Counted from the stretch's first letter, positions 1-10,084 are shown. The stretch is 64,000 bases of DNA from Streptomyces radicis (GCF_003626575.1 NZ_RBDY01000006.1:62001-126000), one strand, 5' to 3'. The notes: generated from the sequence alone by a model not told the origin. Made by a program: numbers and translations.

Positions 1-1
1 C

Positions 2-622
2 CCCGAGGCCGAGCCCGTCGCCACATCGGACATCGACGAGACCCTCGCCGCGCTGCGCGAGCTCGCCGAGCCGAGGGGCCTGACCGTCCTGGACGCGGGC
101 GAGGCCGTCGACCAGAACGCCTTCGCCGTCCGCGCCGACTTCGCCGCCGAGCACGGCCTCGAGACGCTGTCCGACCTGGGCGAGAGCGGGCTGCCCGTCC
201 GCCTGGCCGCGGGCGAGGACTGCCCCGAACGGCCGTTCTGCCAACCGGGCCTCGAGGACACCTACGGCATCGAGATCGAGGCCCTCGACCCGCTGGGCGT
301 CGGCACCGTCCAGTCCAAGCAGGCCGTGGCCGACGGCGACGACGACCTGGCCCTGGTCACCACGACGGACGCCACCCTCGAGGACTTCGACCTGGTGCTC
401 CTCGAGGACGACCAGCGGCTCCAGCTCGCGGACAACCTCCTGCCCGTCCTCAACACCGAGTCGGCGGACGACCCCGAGATCGCCGAGGCCCTCGGCCGCC
501 TGACCGAGACCCTCACCACCGAGGACCTCACCGAGCTGAACAGGCAGGTCGACTCCGAGCGCCGCAAGGCCGACGAGGTCGCGCGGGACTACCTCGTGGA
601 GCAGGGGCTCATCGACGGCTGA
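2..622 (+). CDS. Osmoprotectant (glycine betaine/choline-type) ABC transporter substrate-binding protein, C-terminal part
   Basis: The frame is open from the left edge of the window and ends at 622, so only the last 206 residues are seen and the start lies outside. The visible part has the marks of the OpuAC/ProX-OsmF binding-protein family: a GEDCPERPFCQPGLEDTYG stretch, a middle segment in which the protein offers up its ligand cleft, and a C-terminal helix of the type LTTEDLTELNRQVDSER. In this family the protein binds quaternary-ammonium osmolytes outside the membrane and delivers them to an ABC permease. No permease or ATPase gene follows, so the rest of the transporter should lie to the left. 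Confidence 0.8.
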   Translation, partial: PEAEPVATSDIDETLAALRELAEPRGLTVLDAGEAVDQNAFAVRADFAAEHGLETLSDLGESGLPVRLAAGEDCPERPFCQPGLEDTYGIEIEALDPLGVGTVQSKQAVADGDDDLALVTTTDATLEDFDLVLLEDDQRLQLADNLLPVLNTESADDPEIAEALGRLTETLTTEDLTELNRQVDSERRKADEVARDYLVEQGLIDG

Positions 623-697
623 GCCCTACATAACTCCCAGGGAACAACCCTCAGGGCACCCTCCCGCCCGCACGCGGCGTCACGGTAAGTTTCGCCC

Positions 698-1552
698 ATG
701 GCACGTGGACGTCACCGATCCTCAGCACTGCATCGGGTGCTGATTCCGGGTGCGCTTGGCGGGTTGGCGCTGGGCTGCGCCGCCGGCTCATGGCTGCTGG
801 GCGACGGGGACGAAGCCATAGTGCTGCGCGTCCTCGTCGCCGCGGCGGCCGGGTGCGCGGTCGCGCTCGCGCTGCTGCTGCGCCGCTGGGACCTGGAGGC
901 AGGCCGACAGGTCGCCCGCGAGCGGGCCGCCAAGGCCGGGATGAGCTGGCAGATCGAGGAGCGGCAGGCCGAGCTCGAAGAGGCGCAGGAGCTGGTCGCG
1001 TCCCTCGAGGACAAGATCCGCGACAAGCGCGTCGACCTCGGTCGGCTCAGGTCCGAGCACGCCGACCTCCTGCGGCGTTACGCCACCGCCGAGAGCGAGC
1101 GCGCCAAGGCACTCGAGGGCAGCCGCCGCCTCGCGCTCGAGGCGGGCAGGGCCGCCAAGGCGCTGCCCGCCCAGGCCACCGACCACCGCACCGCCGGGGG
1201 CGCGCCCACCCCGCTGACCTACCGGCAGGCGCACGAGGCGTTCACCCGGCTCGCGCGCAACGCCGCACGCCAGCGCGAGGCGTTGGAGCCGGAGCGGCGC
1301 GAGGCGGCCGGTGCGGCGGAAGCGAAGGAAGCACCCGAGGCGCGCGGCGGCGCACCGCGGCGGGCCAAGGAGCCCGCGCCGCGGCTCGCGCCGCTCGACA
1401 AGCCGTCGAGGGAGGGCTCCCCGCGGCAGCGGCCGCAGGTCTCGCCGCCGCCCCAGAGGCCAGGAGGGTTCGACTTCTTCGGCACGGGCACCGGCGGTGG
1501 CTCGCGCCCGCCCACGTCGCAGGGGACGCGGGAGGCTAGCGGGCGAGGATGA
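698..1552 (+). CDS. Hypothetical two-TM membrane protein with coiled coil and proline-rich tail
   Basis: The product has 284 residues. Two hydrophobic segments (about residues 14-34 and 42-60) are followed by a charged heptad-like coiled coil (about 70-160) and a low-complexity, Pro/Arg/Gly-rich tail. I do not recognise a catalytic domain; proteins of this layout are common and uncharacterised in Streptomyces. The ATG is chosen because a -10 hexamer TAAGTT ends six bases before it and no ribosome-binding site is present, as expected for a leaderless message. The 3' end overlaps the 3' end of folE on the other strand by 17 bases. The cytoplasmic coiled coil suggests a scaffold or partner-binding role, but that is inference. 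Confidence 0.65.
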   Translation: MARGRHRSSALHRVLIPGALGGLALGCAAGSWLLGDGDEAIVLRVLVAAAAGCAVALALLLRRWDLEAGRQVARERAAKAGMSWQIEERQAELEEAQELVASLEDKIRDKRVDLGRLRSEHADLLRRYATAESERAKALEGSRRLALEAGRAAKALPAQATDHRTAGGAPTPLTYRQAHEAFTRLARNAARQREALEPERREAAGAAEAKEAPEARGGAPRRAKEPAPRLAPLDKPSREGSPRQRPQVSPPPQRPGGFDFFGTGTGGGSRPPTSQGTREASGRG

Positions 1553-2153
1553 GGCTCATCGCCTCGGCGCGCGTGGCGGCGTCCCTCAGCTGCCCGCGCA
1601 CCGCCGAGGTGGTGGTCTTGGCGCCCGGCTTCCGCACGCCCCGCATGGTCATGCACATGTGCTCGCACTCCACCACGACGATCACGCCGCGCGGCTCCAG
1701 GATCCGCATCATCGAGTCGGCGATCTGCGTCGTCAGCCGCTCCTGCACCTGAGGCCGCCGCGCGAACACGTCCACAAGCCGCGCCAGCTTGGACAGGCCG
1801 GTGATCTTCCCGCTGCTCGACGGGATGTACCCGATGTGCGCGTGCCCCACGAACGGCACGAGGTGGTGCTCACACGTCGACAGCACCTCGATGTCCTTGA
1901 CCAGCACCATCTCGTCATGGCCCAGGTCGAACGTCGTGGTCAGCACGTCCTCGGGGCGCTGCCACAGCCCGGCGAAGATCTCCCGGTAGGCGCGCGCGAC
2001 CCGCGCGGGGGTGTCCCGCAGGCCCTCGCGGTCCGGATCCTCGCCGACCGCGATGAGCAGCTCCCGTATGGCGTCCTCAGCGCGCTTCTCGTCGAACTCG
2101 CCGATCGGGCCCTGCCGGGACTGCTCGCCCCTCGGCGTCACCGGGTCGGTCAT
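1536..2153 (-). CDS. folE: GTP cyclohydrolase I
   Basis: The 205-residue product matches GTP cyclohydrolase I along its whole length. The enzyme converts GTP to 7,8-dihydroneopterin triphosphate, the first step of folate (tetrahydropterin) synthesis. The zinc-site residues are present: Cys94 and His97 in STCEHH and Cys167 in EHMCM, with the substrate loop around [12 protein letters not shown]. The ATG at 2153 is preceded by AGGAAG at good spacing; an upstream in-frame ATG would add an unconserved tail. It lies downstream of ftsH on the same strand with a 112-base gap, the order usual in streptomycetes. Confidence 0.95.
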   Translation of the reverse strand: MTDPVTPRGEQSRQGPIGEFDEKRAEDAIRELLIAVGEDPDREGLRDTPARVARAYREIFAGLWQRPEDVLTTTFDLGHDEMVLVKDIEVLSTCEHHLVPFVGHAHIGYIPSSSGKITGLSKLARLVDVFARRPQVQERLTTQIADSMMRILEPRGVIVVVECEHMCMTMRGVRKPGAKTTTSAVRGQLRDAATRAEAMSLILAR

Positions 2154-2265
2154 GTGCTTCCTCGTTCCTTGTGGCGGCATCCGCCCCGTTCTCGTACGCA
2201 CGGCCGCGCCCCTCACGATAGAACGCGAGGGGCGCGGAGGGCATTCCGGTCAGCCGTGGCCGGGA

Positions 2266-4263
2266 TCAGCTCTCGGAGGGGCGGTCCTCCGCCGACTCGA
2301 GCGGGGGCGTGCCCTTCTCCAGGGAGCCGTTCGCGAGGTTGATCTCCTTGGTCGGGAAGGTGACCGGCGGCCGGGTCGATGGCGTGCGCCGGGCGGAGCC
2401 GGTCCACGCGGGCCGCGGGGGACGCTTGATGACCGGGGCGAACACCTCGGCCAGGTCCTCCTTGTTCAGCGTCTCCTTCTCCAGCAGCGAGAGCACGAGG
2501 TTGTCGAGCACGTCGCGGTTCTCGACGAGGATCTCCCACGCCTCGTTGTGCGCCGTCTCGATCAGCTTCTTGACCTCTTCGTCCACCAGCCCGGCGACCT
2601 CCTCGGAGTAGTCGCGCTGATGGCCCATCTCCTTGCCGAGGAAGGGCTCGGAGCTGTCCTGGCCGAACTTGATGGCCCCGAGCCGCTCGGTCATGCCGTA
2701 CTGCGTGACCATGGCCCGCGCGGTGGTCGTCGCCTTCTCGATGTCGTCACCCGCGCCGGTGGTCGGGTCGTGGAAGACCAGCTCCTCCGCCGCGCGGCCG
2801 CCCATCATGTAGGCGAGCCGGTCGAGCATCTCGTTCCGCGTCGTGGAGTACTTGTCCTCCTCGGGCAGCACCATCGTGTAGCCGAGCGCCCGGCCGCGGG
2901 AGAGGATCGTCACCTTGTGCACGGGGTCGCTGTTGGGCGACGCCGCCGCGACGAGGGCGTGCCCGCCCTCGTGGTACGCGGTGATCATCTTCTCCTTCTG
3001 GCTCATGATCCGCGTGCGCTTCTGCGGACCCGCCACCACGCGGTCGATCGCCTCGTCGAGGAACTTGTTGTCGATGAGCTTGGCGTTCCCGCGCGCGGCG
3101 AGGAGGGCGGCCTCGTTCAGCACGTTGTTGAGGTCGGCGCCCGTGAAGCCCGGCGTGCGGCGGGCGACCGCCGACAGGTCCACGTCGGGCGCGACGGGCT
3201 TGCCGCGCTGGTGCACCTTGAGGATCTCGAGACGCCCCTGCATGTCGGGCCGGTCCACGGCGATCTGCCGGTCGAAGCGGCCGGGGCGCAGCAGCGCCGG
3301 GTCGAGGATGTCGGGGCGGTTCGTCGCGGCGATCAGGATCACGCCGCCCTTGACGTCGAAGCCGTCCATCTCGACCAGCAGTTGGTTCAGCGTCTGCTCG
3401 CGCTCGTCGTGCCCGCCGCCCATGCCGGCGCCGCGGTGGCGGCCGACCGCGTCGATCTCGTCCACGAAGACGATCGCGGGCGCGTTCGCCTTCGCCTGCT
3501 CGAACAGGTCACGGACGCGGGAGGCGCCCACGCCCACGAACATCTCGACGAAGTCGGAGCCCGAGATCGAGTAGAACGGAACGCCCGCCTCGCCCGCGAC
3601 CGCGCGGGCCAGCAGCGTCTTGCCGGTGCCGGGGGGGCCGTAGAGCAGCACGCCCTTGGGGATCTTGGCGCCGACGGCCTGGAACTTCGCGGGCTCCTGG
3701 AGGAACTCCTTGATCTCCTGGAGCTCCTCGACGGCCTCGTCGGACCCGGCCACGTCGGCGAACGTGGTCTTGGGGGTGTCCTTGCTGATGAGCTTCGCCT
3801 TGGACTTCCCGAAGTTCATCACGCGGGAGCCGCCGCCCTGCATCTGGTTCATCAGGAAGAGGAACACGATGATGATCAGCAGGAACGGCAGGATGGACAG
3901 CAGCATCCCGACGAACGGGTTCTGCGACTTGGGCGTGACGGTGTACCCGTCGGGGATCTGGCCGTCCTGGAACTTCGACTGGAGGTCACGGGCCAGCAGC
4001 TCGCCCTGGCCGTCGATGTAGTTGGCCTGGACCTTGTCGCTGCCCTCGATCTCCTGACCGTTCTCGAGCTCGATCCTGACCGTCTGCTCGTCACCGGTGG
4101 TGAGCTCGGCCGACCTGACATGGTTCTGGCTGATCGCCTGGACGACCTTGCCGGTGTCCACCTTCTTGAAGCCCTCGGACGAGCTGAACACCTGCATCAG
4201 CAGAATCACGGCGAGGACGACCAGCACGATCCACATCACTGGCCCACGGAAATAACGCTTCAC
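2266..4263 (-). CDS. ftsH: ATP-dependent zinc metalloprotease FtsH
   Basis: FtsH is a membrane-anchored hexameric AAA+ protease that degrades misfolded membrane proteins and some regulators. The sequence shows an N-terminal membrane segment (about 9-25), a short extracytoplasmic domain, a second membrane segment (about 119-138), Walker A GPPGTGKT (209-216), Walker B with FVDEID, the arginine-finger region, and the zinc site HEGGH near residue 430. The C-terminal tail ([20 protein letters not shown]) is typical of actinomycetes. I chose the GTG at 4263 (protein begins MKRYFRG, 665 aa) because it fits family N-termini and GGAT lies upstream; an ATG at 4308 has no ribosome-binding site. Confidence 0.95.
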   Translation of the reverse strand: MKRYFRGPVMWIVLVVLAVILLMQVFSSSEGFKKVDTGKVVQAISQNHVRSAELTTGDEQTVRIELENGQEIEGSDKVQANYIDGQGELLARDLQSKFQDGQIPDGYTVTPKSQNPFVGMLLSILPFLLIIIVFLFLMNQMQGGGSRVMNFGKSKAKLISKDTPKTTFADVAGSDEAVEELQEIKEFLQEPAKFQAVGAKIPKGVLLYGPPGTGKTLLARAVAGEAGVPFYSISGSDFVEMFVGVGASRVRDLFEQAKANAPAIVFVDEIDAVGRHRGAGMGGGHDEREQTLNQLLVEMDGFDVKGGVILIAATNRPDILDPALLRPGRFDRQIAVDRPDMQGRLEILKVHQRGKPVAPDVDLSAVARRTPGFTGADLNNVLNEAALLAARGNAKLIDNKFLDEAIDRVVAGPQKRTRIMSQKEKMITAYHEGGHALVAAASPNSDPVHKVTILSRGRALGYTMVLPEEDKYSTTRNEMLDRLAYMMGGRAAEELVFHDPTTGAGDDIEKATTTARAMVTQYGMTERLGAIKFGQDSSEPFLGKEMGHQRDYSEEVAGLVDEEVKKLIETAHNEAWEILVENRDVLDNLVLSLLEKETLNKEDLAEVFAPVIKRPPRPAWTGSARRTPSTRPPVTFPTKEINLANGSLEKGTPPLESAEDRPSES

Positions 4264-4484
4264 GTCTATCCATACGGGGCGGCGCGGGCCCCGTCCCTCC
4301 TGCCACATAGAGGCACAGCCCCCGGATGGGATCCGCTGTGCGCGCGGTGTCGGCCGAAGTGCGCCCGGCCTGTCTCAGCTGACCTACCGCGACGGTACCC
4401 CGGCACTGCCACCCAGCACCGCTGGGCATGGGGAGCCTTCGCGTCTCCCCAACTCAACGGTAGGGCATCGCCCGCAGTTCCCGG
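4264..4484. other. hpt-ftsH intergenic region
   Basis: This 221-base gap separates hpt from ftsH on the minus strand and probably holds the ftsH promoter. I see no convincing gene, repeat or unambiguous promoter hexamer pair in it. Confidence 0.4.
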
Positions 4485-5048
4485 CTATCCGCTGTACACG
4501 TGGGGGGCGAGCGTGCCGACAAACGGCAGATTGCGGTACTTCTCCGCGTAGTCGAGCCCGTAGCCCACCACGAACTCGCTGGGGATGTCGAAGCCGACCC
4601 ACTCCACGTCGATGTCGACCTTGGCCGCGTCCGGCTTGCGCAGCAACGTACAGATCCGCAGCGACGCGGGCTCCCGCGAGCCGAGGTTGGACAGCAGCCA
4701 CGAGAGGGTGAGCCCCGAGTCGATGATGTCCTCGACGATCAGCACGTGGCGGTCCTGGATGTCGGTGTCCAGGTCCTTGAGGATGCGGACCACGCCCGAG
4801 GACTGGGTGCCCGCCCCGTACGAGGACACCGCCATCCAGTCCATCGTGACCGGGGACGACAGGGCGCGGGCGAGATCGGCCATCACCATCACCGCCCCCT
4901 TGAGGACCCCCACCAGCAGGAGGTCCTTCCCGGCGTACTCCGCGTCGATCTTCGCGGCCAGCTCCCGGAGCTTGGCGTCGATCTCTTCCTTGGTGATGAG
5001 CACCGACTCCAGGTCGGCCCCCAGGTCCGTCTCTCGCACCCGTGCCAC
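4485..5048 (-). CDS. hpt: Hypoxanthine phosphoribosyltransferase
   Basis: This purine-salvage enzyme joins hypoxanthine or guanine to PRPP to give IMP or GMP. The 187-residue product carries the PRPP loop [13 protein letters not shown] (about 102-114), the [14 protein letters not shown] phosphate-binding segment (46-59) and the C-terminal base-binding WVGFDIP motif. It starts with GTG preceded by AGGAAG. It lies 25 bases downstream of tilS on the same strand, so tilS-hpt is probably one transcript, with ftsH and folE following. Confidence 0.95.
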   Translation of the reverse strand: MARVRETDLGADLESVLITKEEIDAKLRELAAKIDAEYAGKDLLLVGVLKGAVMVMADLARALSSPVTMDWMAVSSYGAGTQSSGVVRILKDLDTDIQDRHVLIVEDIIDSGLTLSWLLSNLGSREPASLRICTLLRKPDAAKVDIDVEWVGFDIPSEFVVGYGLDYAEKYRNLPFVGTLAPHVYSG

Positions 5049-5073
5049 TGCTTCCTACTGGCCTACGCGCGGC

Positions 5074-6123
5074 CTACTGATTGGCCTGCTGGAGCACAAG
5101 TCTGCCACCCTGCCTCCTCGCCTCGACCCGGCCCGGCAGATTGAGCGGGCGCTGGCCCCGCCAGGCGGTGATCAGGCGGTCGGTCTCCTCGATGTGGCGG
5201 GCGAAGAGGGAGCCCGCCGGGGAGCCCGCCGCGATCGCGGCCCGGCGCAGCACCCGGCGCCTGACCGCGGGCGGAAGGGTGCGCAGGGCGGCGATCTCCA
5301 GCGTGCCGTCAGGGCGGGTGGCGGCGCGCTGCGCCTCGAGGGCCCAGGCGTCGAGGGCGTCGGCGTCGTCCCTGGAGAGCCGCGCGGTGCGCGCCAGCGC
5401 CTCCACCACGCCACGGCCGAGCGCCTTCTCGAGGACGGGAAGGGCCTCGTGCCGCACGCGGGAGCGGGTGAACGAGGGGTCGGCGTTGTGCGGGTCGTCC
5501 CACACGGGCAGGGACTGGACCAGGCACGCCTTGCGGGTGGTCTGGCGGTCGATGGCGAGGAACGGGCGCCGGTACCGGTGCGCGGGATCGCCCGAGCCGT
5601 TCGCCCCTGGGCCCTTGGCGCCCGATGGGCCGAGGGAGACGGCGGCCATCCCGGCGAGGGAACGGGTGCCGGAGCCGCGCGCGAGGCCGAGCAGCACCGT
5701 CTCGGCCTGGTCGTCGCGGGTGTGGCCGAGGAGGACCGCGGTGGCCCGATACCGCTCGGCGACGGCGTCGAGCGCGGCGTACCGCGCGGTGCGGGCCGCG
5801 GCCTCGGGGCCGCCGCCCCTGCCGACCTCGACCGCCACGGCGTCCACGGGGTCGAGGCCCAGCGAGGCCAGCCGCTCGGCGACCTCCCGCGCCCTGGCGC
5901 CCGAGCCCGCCTGGAGGCCGTGGTCGACGGTGACGGCACCGGCCCTGACGCCCACGCGCGGGGCCTCGAAGGCGAGGGCGGAGGCGAGCGCCATGGAGTC
6001 GGCGCCGCCGGAGCAGGCGGCGATGACCAGGGGGGCCACCTCGGGGCGTGCGTCGAGGAGGACTTCGTGCAGAACGCGGCGGACCGCCAGGCGTATCGCA
6101 GCGACCGCGGGGTGGGGACCCAT
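5074..6123 (-). CDS. tilS: tRNA(Ile)-lysidine synthetase
   Basis: TilS attaches lysine to C34 of the CAU-anticodon tRNA-Ile, which changes both its codon and amino-acid specificity; it is normally essential. The N-terminal N-type ATP-pyrophosphatase fold is marked by the PP-loop motif [10 protein letters not shown] near residue 30 and by DHGLQ and [10 protein letters not shown] further on. Length (349 aa from the ATG at 6123) is normal for actinobacteria. The longer frame upstream to 6171 adds a Ser-rich unconserved stretch, so the later ATG is preferred. It lies just upstream of hpt. Confidence 0.9.
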   Translation of the reverse strand: MGPHPAVAAIRLAVRRVLHEVLLDARPEVAPLVIAACSGGADSMALASALAFEAPRVGVRAGAVTVDHGLQAGSGARAREVAERLASLGLDPVDAVAVEVGRGGGPEAAARTARYAALDAVAERYRATAVLLGHTRDDQAETVLLGLARGSGTRSLAGMAAVSLGPSGAKGPGANGSGDPAHRYRRPFLAIDRQTTRKACLVQSLPVWDDPHNADPSFTRSRVRHEALPVLEKALGRGVVEALARTARLSRDDADALDAWALEAQRAATRPDGTLEIAALRTLPPAVRRRVLRRAAIAAGSPAGSLFARHIEETDRLITAWRGQRPLNLPGRVEARRQGGRLVLQQANQ

Positions 6124-6164
6124 GTCCGAATCACTTCTTTCTGGGGAGCTCAGGCTCGGAAGCG

Positions 6165-6194
6165 CTGTCACGCTGAGTGCGTAAATGGTGACAG
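6165..6194. terminator. Inverted repeat between the metalloprotease gene and tilS
   Basis: The arms CTGTCAC (6165-6171) and GTGACAG (6188-6194) are perfect complements separated by 16 bases. The structure lies 108 bases after the stop of the upstream minus-strand gene and 42 bases before the tilS start. It could be a terminator, a leader hairpin of tilS or an operator; there is no U-tract. Confidence 0.3.
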
Positions 6195-6301
6195 AGGAGG
6201 TCTGTTACCCGAGCATCGCACGCCAGGCATGCCGCCACGGTCCCTCGTACGAGTGATTCCGGGGCAATTTCGCAACCGCCGCCGCCCGCGGGTGGACCGG
6301 A

Positions 6302-7498
6302 CTAGGCGGCGCCCGGCCGCATACGCGCCACCCACTGCTCCGGGTGGCTGATCTCCTCCTTGGTCGGCAGGGTGTTGGGCGAGGTCCACACGCGGTTGAA
6401 GCCGCTCATGCCGACGTTCTCCACGGCCGTGCGCACGAACCGCTCGCCGTCACGGTACTGGCGGAGCTTGGCGTCCATCCCGAGGAGGCGGCGCAGCGCC
6501 CGGTCGAGGCGCCCTGCCCCGGTCTGCCTCCTTCGGGTGAACTTCTCGCGGATCTCCGCGACCGTGGGCACCACCGCGGGGCCGACGCCGTCCATCACAT
6601 AGTCGGCGTGGCCCTCGAGCAGGGACATCACGGCGGTGAGCCGTTCGAGGATCTCGCGCTGGCGAGGCGTCTGCACGAGGTCGACGATGCCGAGCCCACC
6701 GCCCCCGCCGGGCTCCCTGACGCTCTCCTTCACGGCCTCGGCCTCCGCCTCGGCCTCCGCGGCCTCCTTCGCGGCCTTCTCCCCCTCGTCGCCGCCCCGC
6801 TGCCCGGTGACCGACTGGAACGCCTGCCGAACGCGTTCGACCAGGGTCGCCGGGTCCACGTCGGCCTCGCCGAGGAACGCCTGGATCTCGCTCTCCAGGT
6901 GGTCCCGCAGCCAGGGCACTGCCGTGAACTGCGTGCGGTGCGTCTCCTCGTGGAGGCAGACCCAGAGGCGGAAGTCGTGCGGGTGGACGTCGAGCTCGCG
7001 CTCGACGTGCACGATGTTCGGGGCGACGAGCAGCAGGCGGCCCGCGCCAGGGCCCTCGCCGCCGGGCAGCTGGGGCGTCGGGGGCGCGAACGTCTCGTAC
7101 TGGCCGAGCACCCGCGACGACAGGAACGACAGCAGCATCCCCACCTCGACGCCGGTGACCTTGCTGCCCACCATCGTCAGCGCCGAGCCGCCCGGCATGG
7201 CCGAGCGCCGCTCGCGCATGCGGGCCATCAGCGGCTGGAGCACCTCGCGGAACCCCGCGACGTTCGCCCGCACCCAGCCGGGCCGGTCCACCACGAGCAC
7301 GGGGGTGTCCACGTCGCCCGCGTCGAGCCCGGTGTAGCCGCGGACGTGCTCCTCCGCGGCGGCGGCGTGCCGACGCAGCTCGGCGACGATCGCGCGCGCC
7401 TCGTCCCGGCTCACCTCGGGCCCGGGGCGCGTGATCCGGGTCGCGGTGGCGACCGCGAGATTCCAGTCGACCAGGTCCGTACCGCCGAAGCTCGTCAT
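6302..7498 (-). CDS. Zinc-dependent metalloprotease of the DUF2342 family
   Basis: The 398-residue product belongs to the actinobacterial DUF2342 zincin family, known from its position between dacB and tilS. The metal motif HEETH with the following FTAVPWLRDHLESEI supports a zinc-dependent peptidase fold; no substrate is known. The N-terminus LVDWNLAVATATRI is typical of the family, and there is no signal peptide, so it is cytoplasmic. The ATG is directly preceded by a -10 element TACCGT (7511-7506) with seven bases between, so translation is probably leaderless. An Ala/Glu-rich insert lies near residues 230-260. Confidence 0.85.
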   Translation of the reverse strand: MTSFGGTDLVDWNLAVATATRITRPGPEVSRDEARAIVAELRRHAAAAEEHVRGYTGLDAGDVDTPVLVVDRPGWVRANVAGFREVLQPLMARMRERRSAMPGGSALTMVGSKVTGVEVGMLLSFLSSRVLGQYETFAPPTPQLPGGEGPGAGRLLLVAPNIVHVERELDVHPHDFRLWVCLHEETHRTQFTAVPWLRDHLESEIQAFLGEADVDPATLVERVRQAFQSVTGQRGGDEGEKAAKEAAEAEAEAEAVKESVREPGGGGGLGIVDLVQTPRQREILERLTAVMSLLEGHADYVMDGVGPAVVPTVAEIREKFTRRRQTGAGRLDRALRRLLGMDAKLRQYRDGERFVRTAVENVGMSGFNRVWTSPNTLPTKEEISHPEQWVARMRPGAA

Positions 7499-7611
7499 GT
7501 TGTCAACGGTACGTGTCCCGCGAGCAAAGCGGATAGGGCACAGGCGGGCCCCGCGCCGCCCCGCCCCGCGCGGCGTCCGCGACGCGTCGCGTCGGGTCGG
7601 GTCGCCTCGGG

Positions 7612-9009
7612 TCAGTGGCAGCCGCAGGTGGCCAGCGCGGAGGCCGCCGCGTCCAGGGCGGCCTCGGCCTCCTCGCCGTTGTCCGTGTCCGAGGCGAGGA
7701 ACGCGAACGCCAGCACCCGCCCGTCGCCGGTGACCGCGGTCCCGGCGAGGGTGTTGACCCCGGTGAGCGTGCCGGTCTTGGCGCGGACGAGGCCCGCGCC
7801 GCCGCCCGCGGCGTCGTAACGCGTCTGGAGCGTGCCGGTGAAGCCGGCGACCGGCAGGCCCGTCAGGGCGGCGCGCAGCTCGGGCCGTTCGGGGTCGGCG
7901 GCCGCGGCGAGGGCCTGGGTGAGAACGGCGGCGGTGACGCGGTCGTCCCGGTCGAGGCCGCTGGCGTCGGCGATGCGGACGTTGCTCAGCGGCAGGTCCA
8001 GCTTCTCCAACTCGCCGGTGAGGGCGCGGTCGACGCCGCGGAAGTCGGCCGGGTGGCCAGCGGCCACGGCGGTGGCGCGGGCGAGGGCCTCGGCCAGGTC
8101 GTTGTCACTGTGCGTCAGCATCCGCTCGACCAGGCTCGAGAGCGGCGCGGAGCGGTGGACGGCCAGCTCGTCGGCGCCCTCGGGGGCGGCGCGGCCGGTG
8201 TCGGTCGCGCCGGTGACCTCGACGCCCGCGGCGCGCAGGTGCCCGGCGAAGGTGCGGGCGGCGTCGGCGGCGGGCTCGTCGGAGCGGGGGGCGGGGCCCG
8301 ACGAGCTGTCGTCGAGGCGGCCCGCGTTGAGCTGGAGGGGGGTGATGGTCGCGATGTTGGTGTTGCCTGACCCGATCGGGTGATGTTGTTCGCGGGGGTA
8401 GAGGGAGATGTCGTACGCGATGCGGACCCGGTCGACGTCGCGTTCGGCCAGCGCGTCGGCGGTGCGGCGGGCCAGGCGGGCGAGGTCGTCGTCGGTGAGG
8501 GTGGTGTCGCCGCCGCCGACCAGGTGGACGCGCCGCTCCTCGGGGTCCCACACCGCGCTGGTGGCCAACCGGTGGTCCGCGCCAAGGGCGTTGAGCGCGG
8601 CGACGGAGGTGAGCACCTTGATCGTGGAGGCCGGGGTGCGGGGGGAGCGCGCGTTCTCGCGGTACAGGGTGTCGCCGGTGGAGATGTCGACCACCGCGCC
8701 CGCGGCGCCGTCGCCGAGGGCGGCGTTGTCCAGGAGGCGGCCGATCGCGCGTTCGACGGCGGCGGGGGTGGCCTCGGGGGCCCTGCCGTCCAGTGGTGCG
8801 AGGACGGGGGCGGCCGCCGCTACAGTGCTGGCGATGCCTTCGGTGTCGGCTCCGTCACGGAGGGCTTCGGTGGCCGCGTGGTCCCGTTCCGCCGTGCGCT
8901 GCCCGGCGTCCCAGGGGCCCGAGAGGGCCACGGCCCCCGCCGCGACGACCAGTCCGACGGCGGCCGAGCCGACGGCCAGCCGCCAGGTCGCCCGGTGCCG
9001 TCGAAGCAT
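7612..9009 (-). CDS. dacB: D-alanyl-D-alanine carboxypeptidase/endopeptidase (PBP4/DacB family, S13)
   Basis: This enzyme trims or cleaves peptidoglycan cross-links outside the membrane. The product (465 aa) begins with a basic N-terminus and a hydrophobic anchor or signal (about residues 8-30). It carries all three penicillin-binding motifs: SxxK (S128-T-I-K131), SDN (in HSDNDLAE) and KTG (in RAKTGTLTG). I chose the ATG at 9009 with AGGG eight bases upstream; a GTG six codons earlier is possible. It is divergent from ppa with about 108 bases between them, which should contain both promoters. Confidence 0.9.
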   Translation of the reverse strand: MLRRHRATWRLAVGSAAVGLVVAAGAVALSGPWDAGQRTAERDHAATEALRDGADTEGIASTVAAAAPVLAPLDGRAPEATPAAVERAIGRLLDNAALGDGAAGAVVDISTGDTLYRENARSPRTPASTIKVLTSVAALNALGADHRLATSAVWDPEERRVHLVGGGDTTLTDDDLARLARRTADALAERDVDRVRIAYDISLYPREQHHPIGSGNTNIATITPLQLNAGRLDDSSSGPAPRSDEPAADAARTFAGHLRAAGVEVTGATDTGRAAPEGADELAVHRSAPLSSLVERMLTHSDNDLAEALARATAVAAGHPADFRGVDRALTGELEKLDLPLSNVRIADASGLDRDDRVTAAVLTQALAAAADPERPELRAALTGLPVAGFTGTLQTRYDAAGGGAGLVRAKTGTLTGVNTLAGTAVTGDGRVLAFAFLASDTDNGEEAEAALDAAASALATCGCH

Positions 9010-9117
9010 CTCCGCTGCCCTGCGCACTGCCGGACCAGCCCCTTTCGCATGAGGACACCCGCGTGAGGGACACTTAACCACCTGTCGCGTGCACAGAACG
9101 GCTAAGGAGTGTCCCCC

Positions 9118-9612
9118 GTGGAGTTCGACGTCACCATCGAGATCCCGAAGGGTTCGCGGAACAAGTACGAGGTGGATCACAAGACGGGGCGGATCCGACT
9201 GGACCGCCACCTCTTCACCTCGACTGTGTACCCCGCGGACTACGGGTTCGTGGACGGCACGCTGGGCGAGGACGGAGATCCGCTGGACGCGCTGGTGCTT
9301 CTGGACGAGCCGACGTTCCCCGGATGCCTCATCCAGTGCCGGGCGATCGGTATGTTCCGGATGCGCGACGAGGCGGGCGGCGACGACAAGCTGCTGTGCG
9401 TCCCGGCGTCGGACCCGCGGATGGAGCACCTGCGGGACATCCACCACGTCAGCGAGTTCGACCGGCTGGAGATCCAGCACTTCTTCGAGGTCTACAAGGA
9501 CCTCGAGCCCGGGAAGTCGGTCGAGGGCGCCAACTGGGTGGGGCGCACCGAGGCGGAGCTCGAGATCGAGGCGTCGTTCAAGCGGGCGGCGGACGCGGGC
9601 GAGCACCACTGA
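9118..9612 (+). CDS. ppa: Inorganic pyrophosphatase
   Basis: This soluble family I pyrophosphatase hydrolyses PPi to two phosphates and so drives biosynthetic reactions. The 164-residue product has the signature [10 protein letters not shown] and the metal-binding acidic residues around it, plus [14 protein letters not shown] near the C-terminus. GTG at 9118 ([12 protein letters not shown]) is preferred over the in-frame GTG nine bases earlier because AAGGAG is then correctly spaced and family members begin here. Confidence 0.95.
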   Translation: MEFDVTIEIPKGSRNKYEVDHKTGRIRLDRHLFTSTVYPADYGFVDGTLGEDGDPLDALVLLDEPTFPGCLIQCRAIGMFRMRDEAGGDDKLLCVPASDPRMEHLRDIHHVSEFDRLEIQHFFEVYKDLEPGKSVEGANWVGRTEAELEIEASFKRAADAGEHH

Positions 9613-9624
9613 CCCCGGTGTGAC

Positions 9625-9650
9625 AGCCTGAGGGGAGAGCTCCACAGGCT
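9625..9650 (+). terminator. Hairpin after ppa, just before the riboswitch
   Basis: AGCCTG (9625-9630) pairs with CAGGCT (9645-9650), and GGAG/CTCC nest inside, giving a stable stem 13 bases after the ppa stop and one base before the guanidine aptamer. It may terminate ppa transcription or form the first leader hairpin of the exporter mRNA. Confidence 0.5.
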
Positions 9651-9651
9651 C

Positions 9652-9692
9652 CTGGACGAGGTGCGCCGTACCCAGCCATGACAAGACGGCGC
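9652..9692 (+). promoter_or_regulatory. Guanidine-III (ykkC-III) riboswitch
   Basis: The 41 bases match the guanidine-III class closely: GGACGAGGTGCGCCGTACCC on the 5' side and GACAAGACGGCGC on the 3' side. GCGCC (9663-9667) can pair with GGCGC (9688-9692) to form the class-defining pseudoknot. The Shine-Dalgarno GAGGAG begins at 9693, the first base after the aptamer, so guanidine binding should act on translation initiation. The gene it precedes is a Gdx-type exporter, the known target of this class. Confidence 0.92.
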
Positions 9693-9705
9693 GAGGAGCT
9701 GTGTG

Positions 9706-10020
9706 ATGGCCTGGGTCGTTCTTGTGGTCTCCGGCGTGCTTGAGGCGGTGTGGGCGACGGCGCTCGGGAGGTCGGACGGGCTGAGCCGCCCGGTGCCGAC
9801 CGCCGTCTTCGTCGTCGGTCTCGTGCTGAGCATGTCGGGGCTCGGCTATGCGCTGCGCACCCTGCCGGTGGGCACCGGCTATGCCGTCTGGGTCGGCATC
9901 GGCGCGGTGCTCACGGCGGCGTACGGCATGGCGTTCGGCGGTGAGTCGGTCACGCCGCTCCGGGTGCTGCTGCTCGCGGGCATCGTGGGGTGCGTGATCG
10001 GGCTGAAGCTCGCCCACTGA
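9706..10020 (+). CDS. gdx: Guanidinium exporter, SMR family (Gdx/SugE type)
   Basis: The product (104 aa) is a four-helix small multidrug resistance protein. It keeps the central Glu13 in VLEAVWATAL, which couples substrate to protons, and the PVGTGYAVWVGIGAV signature of the guanidinium-exporting subgroup; the C-terminus GLKLAH also fits. Such proteins work as antiparallel homodimers in the membrane. Start: ATG at 9706 with GAGGAG seven bases upstream (a GTG at 9703 is in frame). The riboswitch immediately upstream makes the guanidinium assignment much stronger than sequence alone. Confidence 0.93.
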   Translation: MAWVVLVVSGVLEAVWATALGRSDGLSRPVPTAVFVVGLVLSMSGLGYALRTLPVGTGYAVWVGIGAVLTAAYGMAFGGESVTPLRVLLLAGIVGCVIGLKLAH

Positions 10021-10050
10021 GCGGGCGGCCGCGGGCCAACGGCTGTCCGC

Positions 10051-10084
10051 GGCGGACGACTGTCGGCGGCGGACGACTGTCGGC
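10051..10084. repeat. 17-bp tandem repeat, two copies
   Basis: GGCGGACGACTGTCGGC occurs twice head to tail in the 99-base gap between the converging gdx and thrE-like genes. It may be a simple duplication or part of a terminator region. Confidence 0.6.

Noticed and set aside
2011..4551. An 846-codon plus-strand frame across ftsH
   Set aside because: Antisense to a universally conserved gene, no motif.
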